A DNA stretch of 64,000 nt from Chitinivibrionales bacterium (GCA_028278335.1 JANQEN010000206.1:1-64000), one strand, 5' to 3'. Counted from the first letter of the stretch, positions 54,286 to 63,107 are shown. Numbers and translations: made by a program. The notes: generated from the sequence alone by a model not told the origin.

Positions 54286-54394
54286 TACTTTCCTTAGAAT
54301 TAAGCGTTTTCTTTCACCAAACCACCTATTTTATTATTAATTGGTGATCCGAAAAGTTTCTGAGTCTGCCACCTAAAGATAAAATAATGGCATG

Positions 54395-54412
54395 GATCAA
54401 AGGGTATTGATC
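54395..54412. promoter_or_regulatory. Inverted repeat, possible operator
   Basis: GATCAA, six bases, TTGATC: a perfect 6+6 inverted repeat about 28 nt before a promoter-like TTGACA. It would suit a dimeric regulator, but no such regulator is nearby and chance is possible. Confidence 0.3.
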
Positions 54413-54439
54413 AAGGTGACACATAAAAAATAAATCAAT

Positions 54440-54468
54440 TTGACAATGATTATTGCTAATGTTATGTT
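54440..54468 (+). promoter_or_regulatory. Sigma-70 promoter overlapping a Fur-like box
   Basis: TTGACA at 54440-54445, 17-nt spacer, TATGTT at 54463-54468, about 50 nt before the lipoprotein ATG. The segment 54441-54455 matches the 7-1-7 Fur/PerR-type box TGATAATNATTATCA at 12 of 15 positions and covers the -35, which would allow repression. Confidence 0.5.
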
Positions 54469-54518
54469 ACTATACATACCGTTAGAAGATACTGTATTTA
54501 ATTTTTAAAGGAGTGTTT

Positions 54519-55274
54519 ATGCGTACATTGATCCTTATACTTTTTAGCATTACACTATGTAACATTTCCTGTAAAAAGGAGCTAAAGTCTGAGATTGTTG
54601 AGAAACATCCCAATGGAGCCAAAAAGAAAGAGGTCTATTATTATACTCAGGTGAAAAACCCCCGGCGAATTATTCTTTACGGTCCAGAGGGGAATATGAT
54701 GTCAGATCGTTTTATGAGCGGTGGTTTACCGGATAGCACAACAATAATTTATCATAGCAATGGAAAAAAGTATAAAGAGGTCAACTACGTCCAGGATAAA
54801 AAAGCCAAAAAGGAGATGAAACACGGCAAGGAGATGACCTGGTATGAAAATGGTCAGGTGCAAAGTGAAGCAACCTATGAGCAAGGAGCTCCTGTAGGTA
54901 CATCAAAAACCTATTATAGTGATGGTAAAAAAATGTCCCAATGCACCTATAAAGACGGTGGTAAGGATGGTTTAGAGCAATCTTGGTATCCCGATGGTAA
55001 GGATAAACGCTCTGTGGCCTATGTCAATGGTGATATCAACGGGAAAGTGAAAGAGTGGTATCCCAATGGGAATCCTAAAAAAGAGGAGACCTATAAGGAC
55101 AATGTGCTAGAGGGTGTTTACATAACCTTTCATGAAAATGGAAAGAAAGAGTCGGAATGTACCTACAAAAATGGACGCGTTGAGGGAATAAAGCAGGAGT
55201 GGTATGAGAGTGGTAGGCTTGCTGCAAAGGCCACCTTTGAAAATGGCCAACTTATAGAAGGTACTAGATACTAA
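54519..55274 (+). CDS. Lipoprotein with YwqK/MORN-like repeats
   Basis: 251 residues from ATG 54519 (AAAGGAG 5 nt before). Signal peptide with a lipobox (LCNISC, Cys about residue 18), then six or seven repeats of about 23 residues of the MORN-variant type (HGKEMTWYENGQVQSEATYEQG). Relatives are annotated as YwqK antitoxin-family proteins, but that label comes from one case and should not be taken as function. Likely periplasm-facing and envelope bound. Transcribed alone, closed by a terminator. Confidence 0.82.
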   Translation: MRTLILILFSITLCNISCKKELKSEIVEKHPNGAKKKEVYYYTQVKNPRRIILYGPEGNMMSDRFMSGGLPDSTTIIYHSNGKKYKEVNYVQDKKAKKEMKHGKEMTWYENGQVQSEATYEQGAPVGTSKTYYSDGKKMSQCTYKDGGKDGLEQSWYPDGKDKRSVAYVNGDINGKVKEWYPNGNPKKEETYKDNVLEGVYITFHENGKKESECTYKNGRVEGIKQEWYESGRLAAKATFENGQLIEGTRY

Positions 55275-55298
55275 TAATCGACAATAGTTAAAAAAAAT

Positions 55299-55332
55299 AA
55301 GCTCATTAGGATATTTCCTGATGAGCTTTTTT
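55299..55332. terminator. Bidirectional terminator
   Basis: AAGCTCATTAGGA (55299-55311) pairs with TCCTGATGAGCTT (55316-55328), 13 bp with one T-G, around a 4-nt loop; A-run before and T-run after. It ends the lipoprotein gene on the plus strand and the carboxypeptidase gene on the minus strand, reaching its stop codon. Confidence 0.88.
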
Positions 55333-56791
55333 ATTTGGCTTTAATAACTTTTTCAAGGATGTTTTGCTGTAAAGCCCAGTGGGAGCCCTGGGATTTTTTC
55401 TTGTGATTTACCAAGACTACGAATATATAGATTTTCTTTTTGGTAAAGACATATCCTGCCAGATTGCTTACTCCTCGTTCATTGAGGGTTCCTGTCTTTG
55501 CCCGAATAATACCCTTTAGCGGGGAGCGCTTAAAGCGACTTTTTAGCGTACCATCAATCCCAGCAACAGAGAGGCCATAGTTAAAATCGGGAAAATACTC
55601 TTTTTCCATCCATACATATTCTAAGAGTGCAGCAACTTGAGATGGACTGACCTGGTTTCCACCACCCATGCCTGAACCATTTTTAATAATGGGATATTTA
55701 AAAGAGTCCTTTGTATGATTGTCTGATATTTTTTGATTTTTCCACCACGTTTCAATGGTGGAAGATCCATTCTCCCATGAGCCTGGCTTGTTGCTTTTTG
55801 TGGCGCCAATGGTTTTAAAAATCATCTCTGCAGCAAAGTTGCTGGAATACTTAAACATGTTAAAAACAAATATGGGAAGAGGCTCTGATTTAAAACTGTA
55901 AAAGGGTTTTTGGTTTAAGAGTGAGTCTGGAGTCTTTTCATGTATTACAGAACCGGAGAATTGAATACCATTTTGATCAAAGAGTCCCTGAATCATCCAA
56001 CCAAAATTTTCCCAGGTACTCCACACCTTTCGATATTTATATCGAGGTTTATCATTGATGCTCATACCACCAAAAACAAGAATTGCAGTTTTTCCATCCA
56101 TGATCTCTGTTTTCACTTCAAGTCGAGAGGGGGTTTTGGCGCTGGTAGTTTTAGCGGTTGTCACAATCTTGACGCCTTTGACTGCAGGAAAGGGCGTTAC
56201 AAAGACAGGATCACCCACTTTTGCACCTGGAGAAACATGGATCGCAATAGTATTAAAATTTGCCGACAACGGTGCGACTGGTGCTTCGTAGGCTCTGCTG
56301 GAATATTTTTCATCAAAACCGGGGCCATGGCTTTTGGTGTCAAAATATGAGTCATCGAGCACCAGGTCTTGGGTTACTTTTTTAACTCTTCGATGGGATA
56401 GGTGCTGCACAAAAAGCCAAAGTCGTTCTGCTAAAAAGCCTGGATCTCCACCACCTCTAATGTAGAGATTTCCATTGATCGTTCCGGAGCTTTTATCAAA
56501 GCTTTTCCTGTCGATATAGACATTTGTCTTGAAAGTATATCGATTTCCCAAAAGTTCGAAAGCTGCAGCGCCAGTGATAAGCTTCATCACAGAAGCGGGA
56601 TTATAGGGCCGGTCTTGGTTGATGGAAACTAAAACAGAATCGGTTTCGATCTCTTTGATAAAGACACCGGTGGATTGGGCTGTATAGCCACTGTTAAGTA
56701 TTAACTGTTCAACACTTTTTTGAAATGGTTGCGCAGTAATCACCAAATTTGAGCTGAAAAGGAGAGCAAAAATGAAGTATTTTCTCATCAT
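55331..56791 (-). CDS. dacB: D-alanyl-D-alanine carboxypeptidase, PBP4 (S13) family
   Basis: 486-residue periplasmic penicillin-binding protein that trims peptide stems or cuts crosslinks. Signal peptide (1-20). The active-site motifs are SVMK (PASVMKLITGAAAFELL, near residue 67), SSN (KYSSNFAAEMIFK, near 315) and KTG (RAKTGTLNERG, near 434). The large insert between the first two motifs is normal for PBP4. The first ATG gives a good signal peptide. Confidence 0.92.
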   Translation of the reverse strand: MMRKYFIFALLFSSNLVITAQPFQKSVEQLILNSGYTAQSTGVFIKEIETDSVLVSINQDRPYNPASVMKLITGAAAFELLGNRYTFKTNVYIDRKSFDKSSGTINGNLYIRGGGDPGFLAERLWLFVQHLSHRRVKKVTQDLVLDDSYFDTKSHGPGFDEKYSSRAYEAPVAPLSANFNTIAIHVSPGAKVGDPVFVTPFPAVKGVKIVTTAKTTSAKTPSRLEVKTEIMDGKTAILVFGGMSINDKPRYKYRKVWSTWENFGWMIQGLFDQNGIQFSGSVIHEKTPDSLLNQKPFYSFKSEPLPIFVFNMFKYSSNFAAEMIFKTIGATKSNKPGSWENGSSTIETWWKNQKISDNHTKDSFKYPIIKNGSGMGGGNQVSPSQVAALLEYVWMEKEYFPDFNYGLSVAGIDGTLKSRFKRSPLKGIIRAKTGTLNERGVSNLAGYVFTKKKIYIFVVLVNHKKKSQGSHWALQQNILEKVIKAK

Positions 56792-56953
56792 AGTATTTTT
56801 TAAAGAGAGTTAGAGTGGTTGATTTGTAAATGATATATTTTAGTACTGATATACGAATAGTAAAATAATCTCTTTTCGACTAAGTAAGTATATCGGAGCA
56901 ACAGGTTTTCGAAATAACGTTTTTTTGTAATATTGATTTAGGAGAATCGGTTT

Positions 56954-57169
56954 ATGCCAAAGTTTTCAGTTGTCTTTATCGCACCGGAAGAAAAAAAACA
57001 GCTCAAGCATAAAATCCTTGAAGCAGCAGACCAGGATGAGGCCTTACGAACCTTTTTCGATGAAGAGGCCAAAACCTTTTACTCTGAGGATGAGCAGGGG
57101 TTCTTTTATTTTAAAGAGGATTTTTTCTACGCAGAAAGTCCTTCCGGTAGTATCTTAAGCTGTGACTGA
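56954..57169 (+). CDS. Small acidic protein of unknown function
   Basis: 71 residues, MPKFSVVFIAPEEKKQL at the start, then a helical acidic region and a Phe/Tyr-rich stretch (GFFYFKEDFFY). AGGAG lies 8 nt before the ATG, which supports translation. No membrane segment, no cysteine cluster and one final Cys. I do not recognise it. Divergent from dacB and convergent with nrdR, 15 nt away. Confidence 0.6.
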   Translation: MPKFSVVFIAPEEKKQLKHKILEAADQDEALRTFFDEEAKTFYSEDEQGFFYFKEDFFYAESPSGSILSCD

Positions 57170-57183
57170 AATAGTGGTGGGCA

Positions 57184-57639
57184 CTATTTCTTTGAGTCCA
57201 GCTCCTTGACTTCTGAGACAAACTCGTCTCGATCTTTAAATTTTCGGTAGACCGACGCAAAGCGAACATAAGCGACATCATCAAGCTTATAAAGCTCTTC
57301 CATAACATATTTGCCGATTTCTAAAGAGTTGATTTCGGTACGGGAGAGTCTGTCGATCTCATCTTCTATTTTGTCAATGATACTTTCGATTTTCTTCATG
57401 CTGATTGGACGCTTCTTGCAGGCTGAAAGAATACCCTGGAGTAGTTTCTGTCGATCATAGGGTTCGCGCCGCTGATCATTCTTTACCACGGTAAGGGGAA
57501 ACTTTTCAATATATTCATAGGTGGTAAATCGCTTTTCACATTGAAGACACTCTCGACGACGTCTTACTGCGCGCCCTTCCTTACTTGAACGTGAGTCTAC
57601 GACTTTATCCTGTTCATATCCACAAAAAGGACATTTCAT
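57184..57639 (-). CDS. nrdR: Transcriptional repressor NrdR
   Basis: 151 residues. Zinc ribbon at the N-terminus (CPFCG and CLQCEKRF, with DSRSSKEGRAVRRRRECL) followed by an ATP-cone (VVKNDQRREPYDRQKLLQGI). It represses ribonucleotide reductase genes and senses dATP/ATP. No nrd gene is in the window; I looked upstream for an obvious pair of NrdR boxes and did not find one. Confidence 0.96.
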   Translation of the reverse strand: MKCPFCGYEQDKVVDSRSSKEGRAVRRRRECLQCEKRFTTYEYIEKFPLTVVKNDQRREPYDRQKLLQGILSACKKRPISMKKIESIIDKIEDEIDRLSRTEINSLEIGKYVMEELYKLDDVAYVRFASVYRKFKDRDEFVSEVKELDSKK

Positions 57640-57804
57640 ATAGTTCGCTCCTTCCCATGAGAATTATAAATTTAAAGGTAAAATAATTATTATACCATAT
57701 ATAGTAAACACTATTCAATAATCAAGAATATATAGTAGAGTAAATAAAAAGAAAAGAGCCCTTTGTTTTTAGGGAAATCGATGGAAAGATATCCCCAAGT
57801 CAGA

Positions 57805-58515
57805 TTAAAAGTTTTTTGCTAAAACCAACCCAACTTTCTTATTTCGATAAGAATAATAGGGCAAAATTGTCGGTGTTGTTGATGCATAGGATCGACGTTT
57901 TGCCATGATTCTTACATCGATAAAGGCTACAACATGGTTTAAGATCATGGCACCAATAAAAAAGGAGGAGGTGACATGAAAGGCCATGGCTTCCTTACGG
58001 GTCTTTCGATAGTGCTCTTGATAGACGTCGGCCTCCCAGACCCATGTCTCATCAGGCTTGACATATTTCTCATCAAAGATTCGGTCATTGTCTGCTGCAT
58101 TATTGAAATGCTTATAGGTAGGAAAATCTTTGTCACCAATTATCTTCCAGTAAATATGGTCGATATCTTTATCTGTGCTGATCTTTGCATAGTTGTGGGC
58201 ATAGCTAATGGCATTGGTATATAATTTGTGAGAATAGCGTTCAGAAAAGACGCTACCAGTTATAAGCAGGGCCTCTGTTGCAAAGAATATAAAAGACCTT
58301 CTTTCAAAACCAAGATATTTATGTCCTAATCCCGGAACCAAAAGGTTGGCAAACATAGCAAGACGGGGAGATTTTGTCTGCTCTCTCTCTGCCGATTTAA
58401 ATATGTCAATCGTGTCAGTAGAGCGTACATCCTCTTCAATTACAATTTGACTACTTGCAGGTGTCAAGCATAGTAAAAGAATCCCAAAAGTGAGAAAAAG
58501 TCGTTTAGTTTTCAA
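57805..58515 (-). CDS. DUF5683-like membrane protein (short paralogue)
   Basis: About 236 residues from TTG 58515, whose TTGA overlaps the stop of the previous gene and gives a clean signal peptide (KTKRLFLTFGILLLCLTPA). An ATG at 58596 would overlap the neighbour by 85 nt with a basic leader. The DUF5683 core SPRLAMFANLLVPGLGHKYLG is followed by membrane segments (about 75-93 and 180-200). The tail is basic and Tyr-rich. Function unknown; it is a paralogue of the next protein and probably forms a pair with it. A weak T-rich hairpin lies 35 nt after its stop. Confidence 0.62.
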   Translation of the reverse strand: MKTKRLFLTFGILLLCLTPASSQIVIEEDVRSTDTIDIFKSAEREQTKSPRLAMFANLLVPGLGHKYLGFERRSFIFFATEALLITGSVFSERYSHKLYTNAISYAHNYAKISTDKDIDHIYWKIIGDKDFPTYKHFNNAADNDRIFDEKYVKPDETWVWEADVYQEHYRKTRKEAMAFHVTSSFFIGAMILNHVVAFIDVRIMAKRRSYASTTPTILPYYSYRNKKVGLVLAKNF

Positions 58516-60125
58516 AATCGAACTGACAATCCTATTTTTGTTTTTACACCGGTTTCTAAAAGGGAGAACTGTTGATTTAAATGAATATGTTTCCATACGC
58601 TCTTTTTCCTTAAAAGGCTGTCATTATAAGCGCGAGCTGTGATAAGGGCATCAATAGCAGATACGATGTGGTTGGCCACCATAACAAAGATAAATGCCTT
58701 TCCAACGTCATAAAGTTCATTTGCTCGTCTGGTCATACTCAGGTATTCCTGCTGTTTCGCTGAAAAACCTTGCGCCTGCATGATAGTAGTGTCGGAATTT
58801 TGGTATCTATTGAGGTAGATTTTAATTTCTAATGAGTCGTGAATGTCGGGGTTATTATAAAGGAAATAGGTATATCCATCATAGACTGGAGACAGGTTGT
58901 ATAGATTGTTTGGTGAGATAGTGTCGAATAGGGGAGCGCAATCTTTCCATCCCTGCACAAACTCGTTGTTAGCATACATTGTTTCAAGGTCTCCTTTACT
59001 AAGGGCGCCTCGGTAGTATGTCACATTGTTAAAATAGATGTCATTTTGAACCATTGAGCTGACAATTGAATCAACCTGTGCATCGGTGAAGGCTCCACCG
59101 GTATTGTATTTTTCTTGCACTTGTTGCTTTACATAGGCATTTAAATTTTCATAATAGTCTGCAAATCTAGCTGCACTGTACCACTCATTTGCAAAATTAT
59201 CTGCCTCTTCCTGTTTCTGGTTTCCCTCATAGTACTGTTTAATTGACAATCCAAGAAGTGCTGCTTCTGCAACACCAAAAATGGCGGTTTTCCATTGGCG
59301 GCGAGCATAGGCCTGACCAAGACCGGGAACAAGGAGCGAGAGAAACATTGCTCTTCGTGGTGAACGATACTCCTTTAAATTCTTCGCAAAATCGATTGAT
59401 TTTGTTTTCTCAATACGAGCAGGCTCTGTGGGAGAGTCTTTCTCTTCCTTATCTTTAACAACTTCAGGTTCCTCCAAATCATCGAGTGTGTTTGTCGGGA
59501 TGTCAATCATTTGGATTTCCTGTTGATCTTCTACAATCGGATCGTTCTTTTGTGTGGGAGTACTTTCTTCGTCTGCTACTTTGCTCTCTTTTGATTTGCC
59601 AGTTTCGATATTTTCTTGGTCTTGTAGTAATTCCTCTTCTGAGTCATCAGTAATTAAAAGCTCTTCATCATCATCCTCAACAATAATATCTTCATCTTCT
59701 GCAACAATGTCCGGCTCTTCCTGCACTTCTTCGGCTATCTCTTCTGGCTCTGTTTTTTCTTGCACCTTGGGCTCTTCAGGATCCTTTTTGTCTGTGGTTG
59801 TTACCTCCTCTTTTATCTCAACTTCATCAGGTTTCTCTGGGGTAACCTCTGAAGCTTCCTCTTTTTTTACTTCTTTTTTTTCAGGTTTTGGTTTGTCCTC
59901 TGGTGTGGGTGCTGGTTTCTCCTCTTCCTCTTTTTTTGGGGTTGATTCAGGAATGATTTCTTCTTCAACAATTTCAAGGTCCTCCTCTATAAGGAGCTCT
60001 TCATCAGATTGGGTGACAACCGATTCCTGGTTATCTTTTTGAGAATCAGCCTTTTCCTCTGCCACACTGTTTCCGCAAATGAGCATGACTATACAAATAA
60101 GATACAAGATATACTTCAGAAACAT
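58512..60125 (-). CDS. DUF5683-like membrane protein with a long acidic Glu/Pro/Lys region
   Basis: About 537 residues. Signal peptide (MFLKYILYLICIVMLICG), then about residues 25-250 are a low-complexity Glu/Lys/Pro/Asp stretch (EEEEKPAPTPEDKPKPEKKE, later EDEDIIVEDDDEELL), likely an unfolded periplasmic arm. The DUF5683 core SPRRAMFLSLLVPGLGQAYA follows, with two to three membrane segments and a Tyr/Asn-rich stretch between. ATG 60125 is preferred over TTG 60131, but spacing to GGGAG does not decide. Coupled to the short paralogue by overlap. Role unknown. Confidence 0.65.
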   Translation of the reverse strand: MFLKYILYLICIVMLICGNSVAEEKADSQKDNQESVVTQSDEELLIEEDLEIVEEEIIPESTPKKEEEEKPAPTPEDKPKPEKKEVKKEEASEVTPEKPDEVEIKEEVTTTDKKDPEEPKVQEKTEPEEIAEEVQEEPDIVAEDEDIIVEDDDEELLITDDSEEELLQDQENIETGKSKESKVADEESTPTQKNDPIVEDQQEIQMIDIPTNTLDDLEEPEVVKDKEEKDSPTEPARIEKTKSIDFAKNLKEYRSPRRAMFLSLLVPGLGQAYARRQWKTAIFGVAEAALLGLSIKQYYEGNQKQEEADNFANEWYSAARFADYYENLNAYVKQQVQEKYNTGGAFTDAQVDSIVSSMVQNDIYFNNVTYYRGALSKGDLETMYANNEFVQGWKDCAPLFDTISPNNLYNLSPVYDGYTYFLYNNPDIHDSLEIKIYLNRYQNSDTTIMQAQGFSAKQQEYLSMTRRANELYDVGKAFIFVMVANHIVSAIDALITARAYNDSLLRKKSVWKHIHLNQQFSLLETGVKTKIGLSVRF

Positions 60126-60151
60126 TGCCAATTCTTCTCCCTATAGTTTAA

Positions 60152-60955
60152 TTAAAATCCTAATAGATCTTGCATTGAATAGAGTCCTGGTTTTTGAGTG
60201 GCAAGCCATTTGGCTGCACGGATTGCTCCTTGAGCAAAGGTCGCTCTGCTGTGAGCACAATGTTTCAGCTCAACTCGCTCACCTAGCCCTGCAAATAACA
60301 CGGTGTGTTCCCCAACAATATCGCCTCCCCGTAGCGCATGCATACCAATTTCTTTTGGAGTACGTTCACCCACTATTCCTTCACGACCGTGTCGCATAGA
60401 TTCATTATACGATTGTTCTAATGCCTCTGCAGCGATTTCACCCAATTTTTTTGCAGTACCACTGGGAGCATCTTTTTTAAAGCGATGGTGCGCCTCAACT
60501 ATCTCAATATCAAAATCAGTTCCCAATTTTTCCGCAGCAATTTTTGTCAGGTAAAAGAGAAAGTTTACCCCCAGGCTCATATTAGGACTAAATAGAATTG
60601 CTGCATTTTTTGCAACCTGTTCGATTTGGCCAATCTGATTGTCTGTAAGACCGGTGGTACCAATAACAACAGAGGTTCTTTTATCCGCAATAGTATTAAG
60701 AAGCGATTCTGTACCTTCAGGAAGCGTAAAATCGATTATGACACTCTGCTCCAAATCTAGTGAATCAACAGAGGCGTGAATAGGAACTCCGCTATGCTCA
60801 GGCCCAAAGAATTCACTAATGTCTTTATCAATTGCAGGGTGACCAACGACTTCTAAGGCGCCAGAGAGAGCAATCTCCATATCAGCGAAAGCTGCATGAG
60901 CAATCTCTCGACCCATTCGTCCAAGAATTCCATTTATAATGATATTTGTTGTCAT
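60152..60955 (-). CDS. dapB: 4-hydroxy-tetrahydrodipicolinate reductase
   Basis: 267 residues. NAD(P)H binding with NGILGRMGREIAHAAF at the N-terminus, IDFTLPEG, GTTGL, FSPNMSLGVNFLF, and the catalytic/substrate motif EAHHRFKKDAPSGTAKKLGE with the key His and Lys. Product feeds DapL at 12.7 kb. It lies 20 nt after dapA in the same direction. Confidence 0.95.
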   Translation of the reverse strand: MTTNIIINGILGRMGREIAHAAFADMEIALSGALEVVGHPAIDKDISEFFGPEHSGVPIHASVDSLDLEQSVIIDFTLPEGTESLLNTIADKRTSVVIGTTGLTDNQIGQIEQVAKNAAILFSPNMSLGVNFLFYLTKIAAEKLGTDFDIEIVEAHHRFKKDAPSGTAKKLGEIAAEALEQSYNESMRHGREGIVGERTPKEIGMHALRGGDIVGEHTVLFAGLGERVELKHCAHSRATFAQGAIRAAKWLATQKPGLYSMQDLLGF

Positions 60956-60975
60956 AGTTATCAGTACTTATCCCT

Positions 60976-61866
60976 TTATAATGAATTGGGTTGGAGATTA
61001 TTTTCCTTTAGTACGGATAGGAGTCTCTCTTTATTGTGTTTTTGCATAGAAACTAATGGTAATCTAAAAGAACCACCGGATAATCCTAAGTAATTCATTG
61101 CTGTCTTCACCGGTATTGGATTGGTTTCAAAGAACATAGCATCACAAATAGGAAGCAACTCCTCATGAAGAGCAAGAGCTTCATCATTCTGTTTTTTAAG
61201 GAAAGCCTCTACCATTTTTGACATTTTTGCAGGAAGAATGTTGCCCACTACTGAAATAACACCCTTACCTCCCAATGACAATATGGGTAGTGTAAGACCA
61301 TCATCTCCAGAAAGGATCGTTAATCGATCGCCACATCGACGATGTATTTCAGAAACCTGGCTTAAATCTCCACTTGCTTCTTTAACTGCAACAATTTCGG
61401 GAAATTCACAGAGTCGCTCCAATGTTTCGGGCTGAATGTTTACGCCAGTTCGACTGGGAACATTATATACCACGACTGGGGTTTCAATTTCCTGGCAGAT
61501 GGCTTTAAAATGGTGGTACAGGCCATCCTGCGTTGGCTTGTTGTAGTAGGGAGTAATACACAAAAGGGCGTCGGATTTGTTCTCCTGCGCATGTTTTGCT
61601 GCAGCGATAGCTTCAATTGTATTATTGGATCCTGCACCAGCAATGACAGACACTCTGCCCTTTGCCTCTTCAATTGCTATTCTAACTACCCGATTATGCT
61701 CTTCCCAACTGAGTGTCGCCGATTCACCGGTGGTTCCACAGGGAACAATCCCCGACACACCTTGATCAATGAGATAACTAATATTTCTTCGAAGTCCTGC
61801 TTCATCAACCGTGTTAGACTCTGTTAATGGCGTTACAATCGCAACATAACAGCCCTGAAAATCCAT
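60976..61866 (-). CDS. dapA: 4-hydroxy-tetrahydrodipicolinate synthase
   Basis: 296 residues from ATG 61866 (GGGAGG 4 nt upstream). Condenses pyruvate with aspartate semialdehyde. CGTTGESATLSWEEH, the tyrosine in VVYNVPSRTGVNI, the Schiff-base lysine in IVAVKEASGDL, and SGDDGLTLPIL are all there. Coupled with dapB. The 155 nt between it and rplI contain a stem (61911-61940). Confidence 0.95.
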   Translation of the reverse strand: MDFQGCYVAIVTPLTESNTVDEAGLRRNISYLIDQGVSGIVPCGTTGESATLSWEEHNRVVRIAIEEAKGRVSVIAGAGSNNTIEAIAAAKHAQENKSDALLCITPYYNKPTQDGLYHHFKAICQEIETPVVVYNVPSRTGVNIQPETLERLCEFPEIVAVKEASGDLSQVSEIHRRCGDRLTILSGDDGLTLPILSLGGKGVISVVGNILPAKMSKMVEAFLKKQNDEALALHEELLPICDAMFFETNPIPVKTAMNYLGLSGGSFRLPLVSMQKHNKERLLSVLKENNLQPNSL

Positions 61867-61910
61867 ACATCCTCCCAATAACAAAATTCTGGTATTCTAA
61901 ACTAGCGTAC

Positions 61911-61940
61911 CTCAGGGAAGAGAAGATCTCTCTCCCTGAG
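61911..61940. other. Stem-loop between rplI and dapA
   Basis: CTCAGGGA (61911-61918) and TCCCTGAG (61933-61940) form a perfect 8-bp stem with inner GAGA/TCTC pairing. No T-tract follows on either strand, so it is not a clear terminator. It could be a processing site, an attenuator leading into dapA, or a Rho-dependent end of the rplI unit. Confidence 0.45.
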
Positions 61941-62039
61941 TACTGTAAAAATTAATTTCTTTGGCCCGATTAGACCAGGGTAAATATGGTTTTTAGCTGT
62001 TATGCTCGGAGTGTTGTGGTTGGGCTATAATAATAAGGA

Positions 62040-62489
62040 TTACTCCTCCTCTTTAACAACCCAGACCTTTAATTGAGCAAATACATCCCTGTGCAGTTTA
62101 ATTTTAATGGAATAGACACCAAGTTTTTTAATTGGCTCGTCCAATTCAACCATTGCCTTTTCCACCTGGAAACCCTCTTTTTTAAGGAATTCTGCAATAT
62201 CTGATGCACTAACTGATCCAAAAAGCTCATCATCACTTTTAACCTTCACAGGGATTGTGCAGGGAACATCTTCGATCTTCTTTGCAAGTTCAGTTGATTC
62301 TTTAGCCACCTTCTCTTCACGTTTTGAGGCGATCCTTCTTGCCTCTTCCAAGCCTCGTTTATTTCCCTCGGTGGCGGGAACCGCAATACCTGAAGGGATG
62401 AGGTAGTTTCTAGCATAGCCATCTTTTACCGTGACGACTTCATTTGCTTTTCCGAGTTGGTCATGATCTTTTTTAAGTATAATTTCCAT
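62040..62489 (-). CDS. rplI: 50S ribosomal protein L9
   Basis: 149 residues. N-terminal L9 domain (MEIILKKDHDQLGKANEVVTVKDGYARNYLIP, with the GYARNYLIP signature), the long central helix and a C-terminal domain with LFGSVSASDIAEFL. Binds 23S rRNA near L1. Normal end of the rpsF-rpsR-rplI operon. Confidence 0.96.
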   Translation of the reverse strand: MEIILKKDHDQLGKANEVVTVKDGYARNYLIPSGIAVPATEGNKRGLEEARRIASKREEKVAKESTELAKKIEDVPCTIPVKVKSDDELFGSVSASDIAEFLKKEGFQVEKAMVELDEPIKKLGVYSIKIKLHRDVFAQLKVWVVKEEE

Positions 62490-62523
62490 AAGTAATATCT
62501 CCTATTGTCAATAACCGGATGGT

Positions 62524-62760
62524 TTATCGAATATTCTCAGAAACAAAGGGTAGAAAACCGATATTCCGTGCTCTTTTAATCGCTGTAGCAAGAGTCCGTT
62601 GATGTTTTGAACAGGTTCCGGTCATACGACGGGGAACAATCTTTCCACGCTCAGTAACCATGCGGCCGATAATCTCAATATTTTTATAGTTAGGCTTTAC
62701 ATCATTTTTGCAGAAAAAGCATACCTTTTTACGTTTTTTTCTAAATTTATTATCTCTCAT
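62524..62760 (-). CDS. rpsR: 30S ribosomal protein S18
   Basis: 78 residues with the S18 signature RGKIVPRRMTGTCSKHQRTLATAIKRAR. The N-terminus has CFFCKN, a partial zinc-ribbon-like pair, plus a Cys in the signature. Pairs with S6 on 16S rRNA. Overlaps rpsF by 1 nt. Confidence 0.96.
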   Translation of the reverse strand: MRDNKFRKKRKKVCFFCKNDVKPNYKNIEIIGRMVTERGKIVPRRMTGTCSKHQRTLATAIKRARNIGFLPFVSENIR

Positions 62761-63107
62761 TACTCTTCTCCTTCCTCTTCTTCGGGTTTCTTTTCCAACT
62801 CTTTCTGTGAGATGACTGCTTTCGGTACAAAGAGAACAGTCATATGACGCAGAATGCGTTGATTTAATTTGAAGAGTTTTTCCATTTTTTCTGGCATGTC
62901 ATTCTCACCGGTGTAGACAAAGAAGATATAAAAACCAATAGTTTTCTTCTTAATTACGGAAGCAAGATTACGCTTTCCCCAAATATCAGCCTCTCCAAAT
63001 TCGGCATTTTCCTTTAGGAATGCTTCAATCTTTTCCTGTTCTTTGTTGATGGTCTCATCAGGAAGTGATCCGTCGAATACGACCACTGTTTCATACTTAC
63101 GTTTCAT
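62760..63107 (-). CDS. rpsF: 30S ribosomal protein S6
   Basis: 115 residues, KYETVVVFDGSLPDE at the start, LASVIKKKTIGFYIFFVYTG, LNQRILRHMTVLFV, and an acidic tail (EEEGEE). Partner of S18; both regulate their own operon in many bacteria. AGGAGG lies 5 nt before the ATG. Confidence 0.95.
   Translation of the reverse strand: MKRKYETVVVFDGSLPDETINKEQEKIEAFLKENAEFGEADIWGKRNLASVIKKKTIGFYIFFVYTGENDMPEKMEKLFKLNQRILRHMTVLFVPKAVISQKELEKKPEEEEGEE

Noticed and set aside
54519-55274. Toxin-antitoxin module from the YwqK similarity
   Set aside because: It is a lipoprotein with MORN-like repeats and has no adjacent toxin gene; the antitoxin label is a family name only.
59554-60042. Serine-rich 162-residue open frame on the plus strand
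   Set aside because: It is antisense to the Glu/Lys/Pro arm of the DUF5683-like protein, where GAA/GAT/GAG read backwards as Ser/Phe codons.
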